From contig WFMU01000522.1 in assembly GCA_015488935.1 (NCBI GenBank), positions 1 through 7,151 of the forward strand: DNA of 7,151 nt. Direction: 5' to 3'. The DNA is from Flavobacteriaceae bacterium (GTDB lineage: Bacteria > Bacteroidota > Bacteroidia > Flavobacteriales > Flavobacteriaceae). Every line of letters begins with the position of its first letter. Position 1 is the first letter of the stretch. The translations under genes were made by a program, and so were the position numbers. Positions 5,929-7,151 of this stretch are shown piece by piece. The notes beneath the pieces are model-generated. The model searched no databases. It was not told the DNA's origin and was given only the letters and a program-made list of their open reading frames with translations.

Positions 5929-5956
5929 AAAAAAGTTACAAATTGTAATTAAGATG

Positions 5957-5964
5957 CAAAAATA
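5957..5964 (-). promoter_or_regulatory. Candidate -7 element for the MBL-fold gene
   Basis: On the minus strand TATTTTTG matches TAnnTTTG, about 29 bases before the start codon. The nearest TTTG upstream (5990-5993 on the plus strand as CAAA) is 25 bases away, longer than usual, so the -33 match is weak. Confidence 0.42.
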
Positions 5965-5999
5965 ATACTATTTCACTTAAAAATTAAAACAAAACTTAT

Positions 6000-6007
6000 T
6001 ACATTTG
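6000..6007 (+). promoter_or_regulatory. Candidate -7 element for the gene at 6029
   Basis: TACATTTG is an exact TAnnTTTG match 21 bases before the ATG. No good TTTG lies at the expected -33 spacing. The leader that follows is A-rich (AAAAACAAATTAA) without a Shine-Dalgarno site, as is usual in flavobacteria. Confidence 0.45.
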
Positions 6008-6028
6008 TAGAAGTTAAAAACAAATTAA

Positions 6029-7126
6029 ATGGCTATTAGCATAAAAGGAGATATTACCTTAAAAGATATACCTACAATTAAACGTAAAGCATTGCGTATT
6101 AATTTAAATTCAAATATTTACGGAACTTTTGCCGAAATTGGCGCTGGACAAGAAACGGTTCGGAATTTTTTTAGAGCTGGAGGCGCTTCTGGTACTATTG
6201 CAAAAGCAATGAGTGCTTATGATAAAGATTTTTCTGATGCTATTTATGGTATGGAACCTGACAAAAGATATGTTACCGAAAATAGACTTAAAAAAATGCT
6301 TTCACATGAAATTGAATTGATTGAAGATAGATTGAGTAGAGAAAAGCATCCCGAAAAAATATTTTTCTCCTATGCAAATACAGTTACTACGATTGATTTT
6401 GCAAAAAAATTTAAAGGTCATGGCTGGGTTGGTGTTAAATTTCAATTAGATCCTTTGGAGGATTTTAACGAAATTGTACTACATATTCGTTTTAAAGAAA
6501 CAGATGCTCGTTTACAACAAGAAACTCTAGGTAAATTAGGTGTAAATCTACTTTATGGTGCATTTTATATGAACGATAGTCCTAAAGACTTATTAGTTTC
6601 GCTTTACGACAATATTGATTTGGATCAATTAGAATTGGACATGATTAATTTTTCTGGCCCTCGTTTTATGTATGTAGATAATCGTTTAATGAGTTTACAT
6701 TTAGTGAAAAATGGATTTACCAATGCCGTAATGTTTGGTCCTGATGGAAATAATTTACTACCTGCCCAACAATTATATAAGGCTAATATTTTTACTTTAA
6801 GAGGTAGCTTTAGACCTGTTACCAAAGTAAATGTTGATATGTATGAAAAGTCTATCGAAATATTTTTAAACGATAAAAAAGTAGATAAGGATAGAACAAA
6901 AATTATTTTTGAAATTACACTTTCTAATTTGCGTGGCGATAAGGGCGAAATTAACGAAAGAGACTTTTTAGACAGAGCAGAACTTTTGTGCTCTCTTGGT
7001 CATAATGTAATGATTACCAACTTTCAAGAATATTTTAAATTGGTAGAATACTTCTCTGAATTTACCAAGCCTTACCACCCCAAAGCGCCCATTCACTATG
7101 ATCTAAAATATCACAGCCAGTGTTAG
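6029..7126 (+). CDS. Conserved flavobacterial protein of unknown function, 3' end replaced after codon 347
   Basis: Residues 1-347 look like a highly conserved Flavobacteriia protein that, from memory, is normally about 470-490 residues. Recognisable blocks are AISIKGDITLKDIPTIKRKALRIN cut as MAISIKGDITLKD at the start, FAEIGAGQETVR (35-45), FFRAGGASGTIAKAMSAYDK, RLSREKHPEK, FKETDARLQQETLG and VMFGPDGNN (234-242). Databases sometimes label homologues 'TonB-dependent receptor' or 'nicotinate-nucleotide adenylyltransferase'. Neither fits: there is no signal peptide, TonB box or barrel, and no NadD nucleotide-binding HxGH motif. It is probably a soluble cytoplasmic protein; its function is not known to me. 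After Lys347 (codon 7067-7069) the expected continuation, roughly 'AARMGLTMG', is absent. The 18 codons to the TAG at 7124 (starting PYHPKAPIHY) are an out-of-frame reading of another gene. About 120-140 C-terminal residues are therefore missing. Confidence 0.8.
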   Translation: MAISIKGDITLKDIPTIKRKALRINLNSNIYGTFAEIGAGQETVRNFFRAGGASGTIAKAMSAYDKDFSDAIYGMEPDKRYVTENRLKKMLSHEIELIEDRLSREKHPEKIFFSYANTVTTIDFAKKFKGHGWVGVKFQLDPLEDFNEIVLHIRFKETDARLQQETLGKLGVNLLYGAFYMNDSPKDLLVSLYDNIDLDQLELDMINFSGPRFMYVDNRLMSLHLVKNGFTNAVMFGPDGNNLLPAQQLYKANIFTLRGSFRPVTKVNVDMYEKSIEIFLNDKKVDKDRTKIIFEITLSNLRGDKGEINERDFLDRAELLCSLGHNVMITNFQEYFKLVEYFSEFTKPYHPKAPIHYDLKYHSQC

Positions 7127-7151
7127 GATGTACTAAGATATCATACTTTCC
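7062..7151 (-). CDS. DOPA 4,5-dioxygenase-family fragment, cut at both ends
   Basis: Reading the minus strand from the right edge gives 29 codons then a stop: GKYDILVHPNTG, then CDILDHSEWALWGGK, then AW. This matches the C-terminal signature of the PF08883 family, which typically reads 'LVHPxTGDDxxDHxxxAxWxGxPLPLD'. The His of HP and the His of DH are conserved. Members are small proteins of about 110 residues related to the fungal betalain-forming extradiol dioxygenase; roles in bacteria are mostly unproven. Only homologous sequence from about 7070 rightwards belongs to it. The last codons and stop (7062-7069) are borrowed from the neighbouring gene, so the usual PLPLD-like ending is missing. 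The middle and N-terminus would lie beyond the right edge. Confidence 0.75.
   Translation of the reverse strand, partial: GKYDILVHPNTGCDILDHSEWALWGGKAW

Noticed and set aside
6029..7126. Annotating the gene at 6029 as a complete 365-residue protein, a TonB-dependent receptor or NadD
   Set aside because: The last 18 codons belong to a foreign frame, and the sequence lacks a signal peptide, barrel strands, plug motifs and the nucleotidyltransferase HxGH motif.
1..7151. CRISPR array, insertion sequence, prophage, toxin-antitoxin or defence locus
   Set aside because: No spaced direct repeats, transposase, integrase, terminal inverted repeats or known defence domains are visible on either strand.

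Overview
This is an AT-rich window whose genes, promoters and protein signatures point to Bacteroidota, most likely the family Flavobacteriaceae; the genus cannot be told from sequence alone. The clues are promoters of the TAnnTTTG type, A-rich leaders without Shine-Dalgarno sites, an ExbD plus proline/lysine-linker TonB pair, an S16 protein with a long charged tail, and a conserved flavobacterial protein of unknown function near the right end.

Layout, left to right. Bases 2-106 are the last 34 codons of a four-helix-bundle (23S rRNA intervening-sequence type) protein. Next come exbD (169-564) and a tonB-like gene (580-1428), closed by a 13-bp hairpin. A 348-bp spacer carries that hairpin and then a good promoter for folC, which uses a GTG start (1777-2997). 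A second exact flavobacterial promoter drives a tRNA-Val(UAC) gene (3072-3146) with its own hairpin terminator. Then follow rpsP (3230-3736), a strong terminator, rimM (3813-4343) and a tRNA1(Val) A37 N6-methyltransferase gene (4451-5161). A PhnP-like metallo-beta-lactamase-fold gene (5164-5928, minus strand) converges on it with only 2 bp between the stop codons. From a divergent spacer starts the conserved unknown gene (6029 onward).

Functional themes are TonB-dependent energy transduction at the envelope (exbD, tonB), folate polyglutamylation (folC), and translation (tRNA-Val, S16, 30S maturation factor RimM, and the enzyme family that methylates A37 of tRNA-Val). The tRNA gene has the A37 that this methyltransferase family is known to modify, so substrate and probable modifier lie about 1.3 kb apart.

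I see no new defence, mobile or biosynthetic system. The most striking observation is at the right edge. The unknown gene loses family-like sequence after codon 347 (about base 7069). The remaining 82 bases read on the minus strand as the near-C-terminal part of a DOPA 4,5-dioxygenase-family protein, itself cut before its end. Two unrelated genes broken at the same base mean a junction: an assembly or amplification chimera is the likeliest cause, a real rearrangement the alternative.
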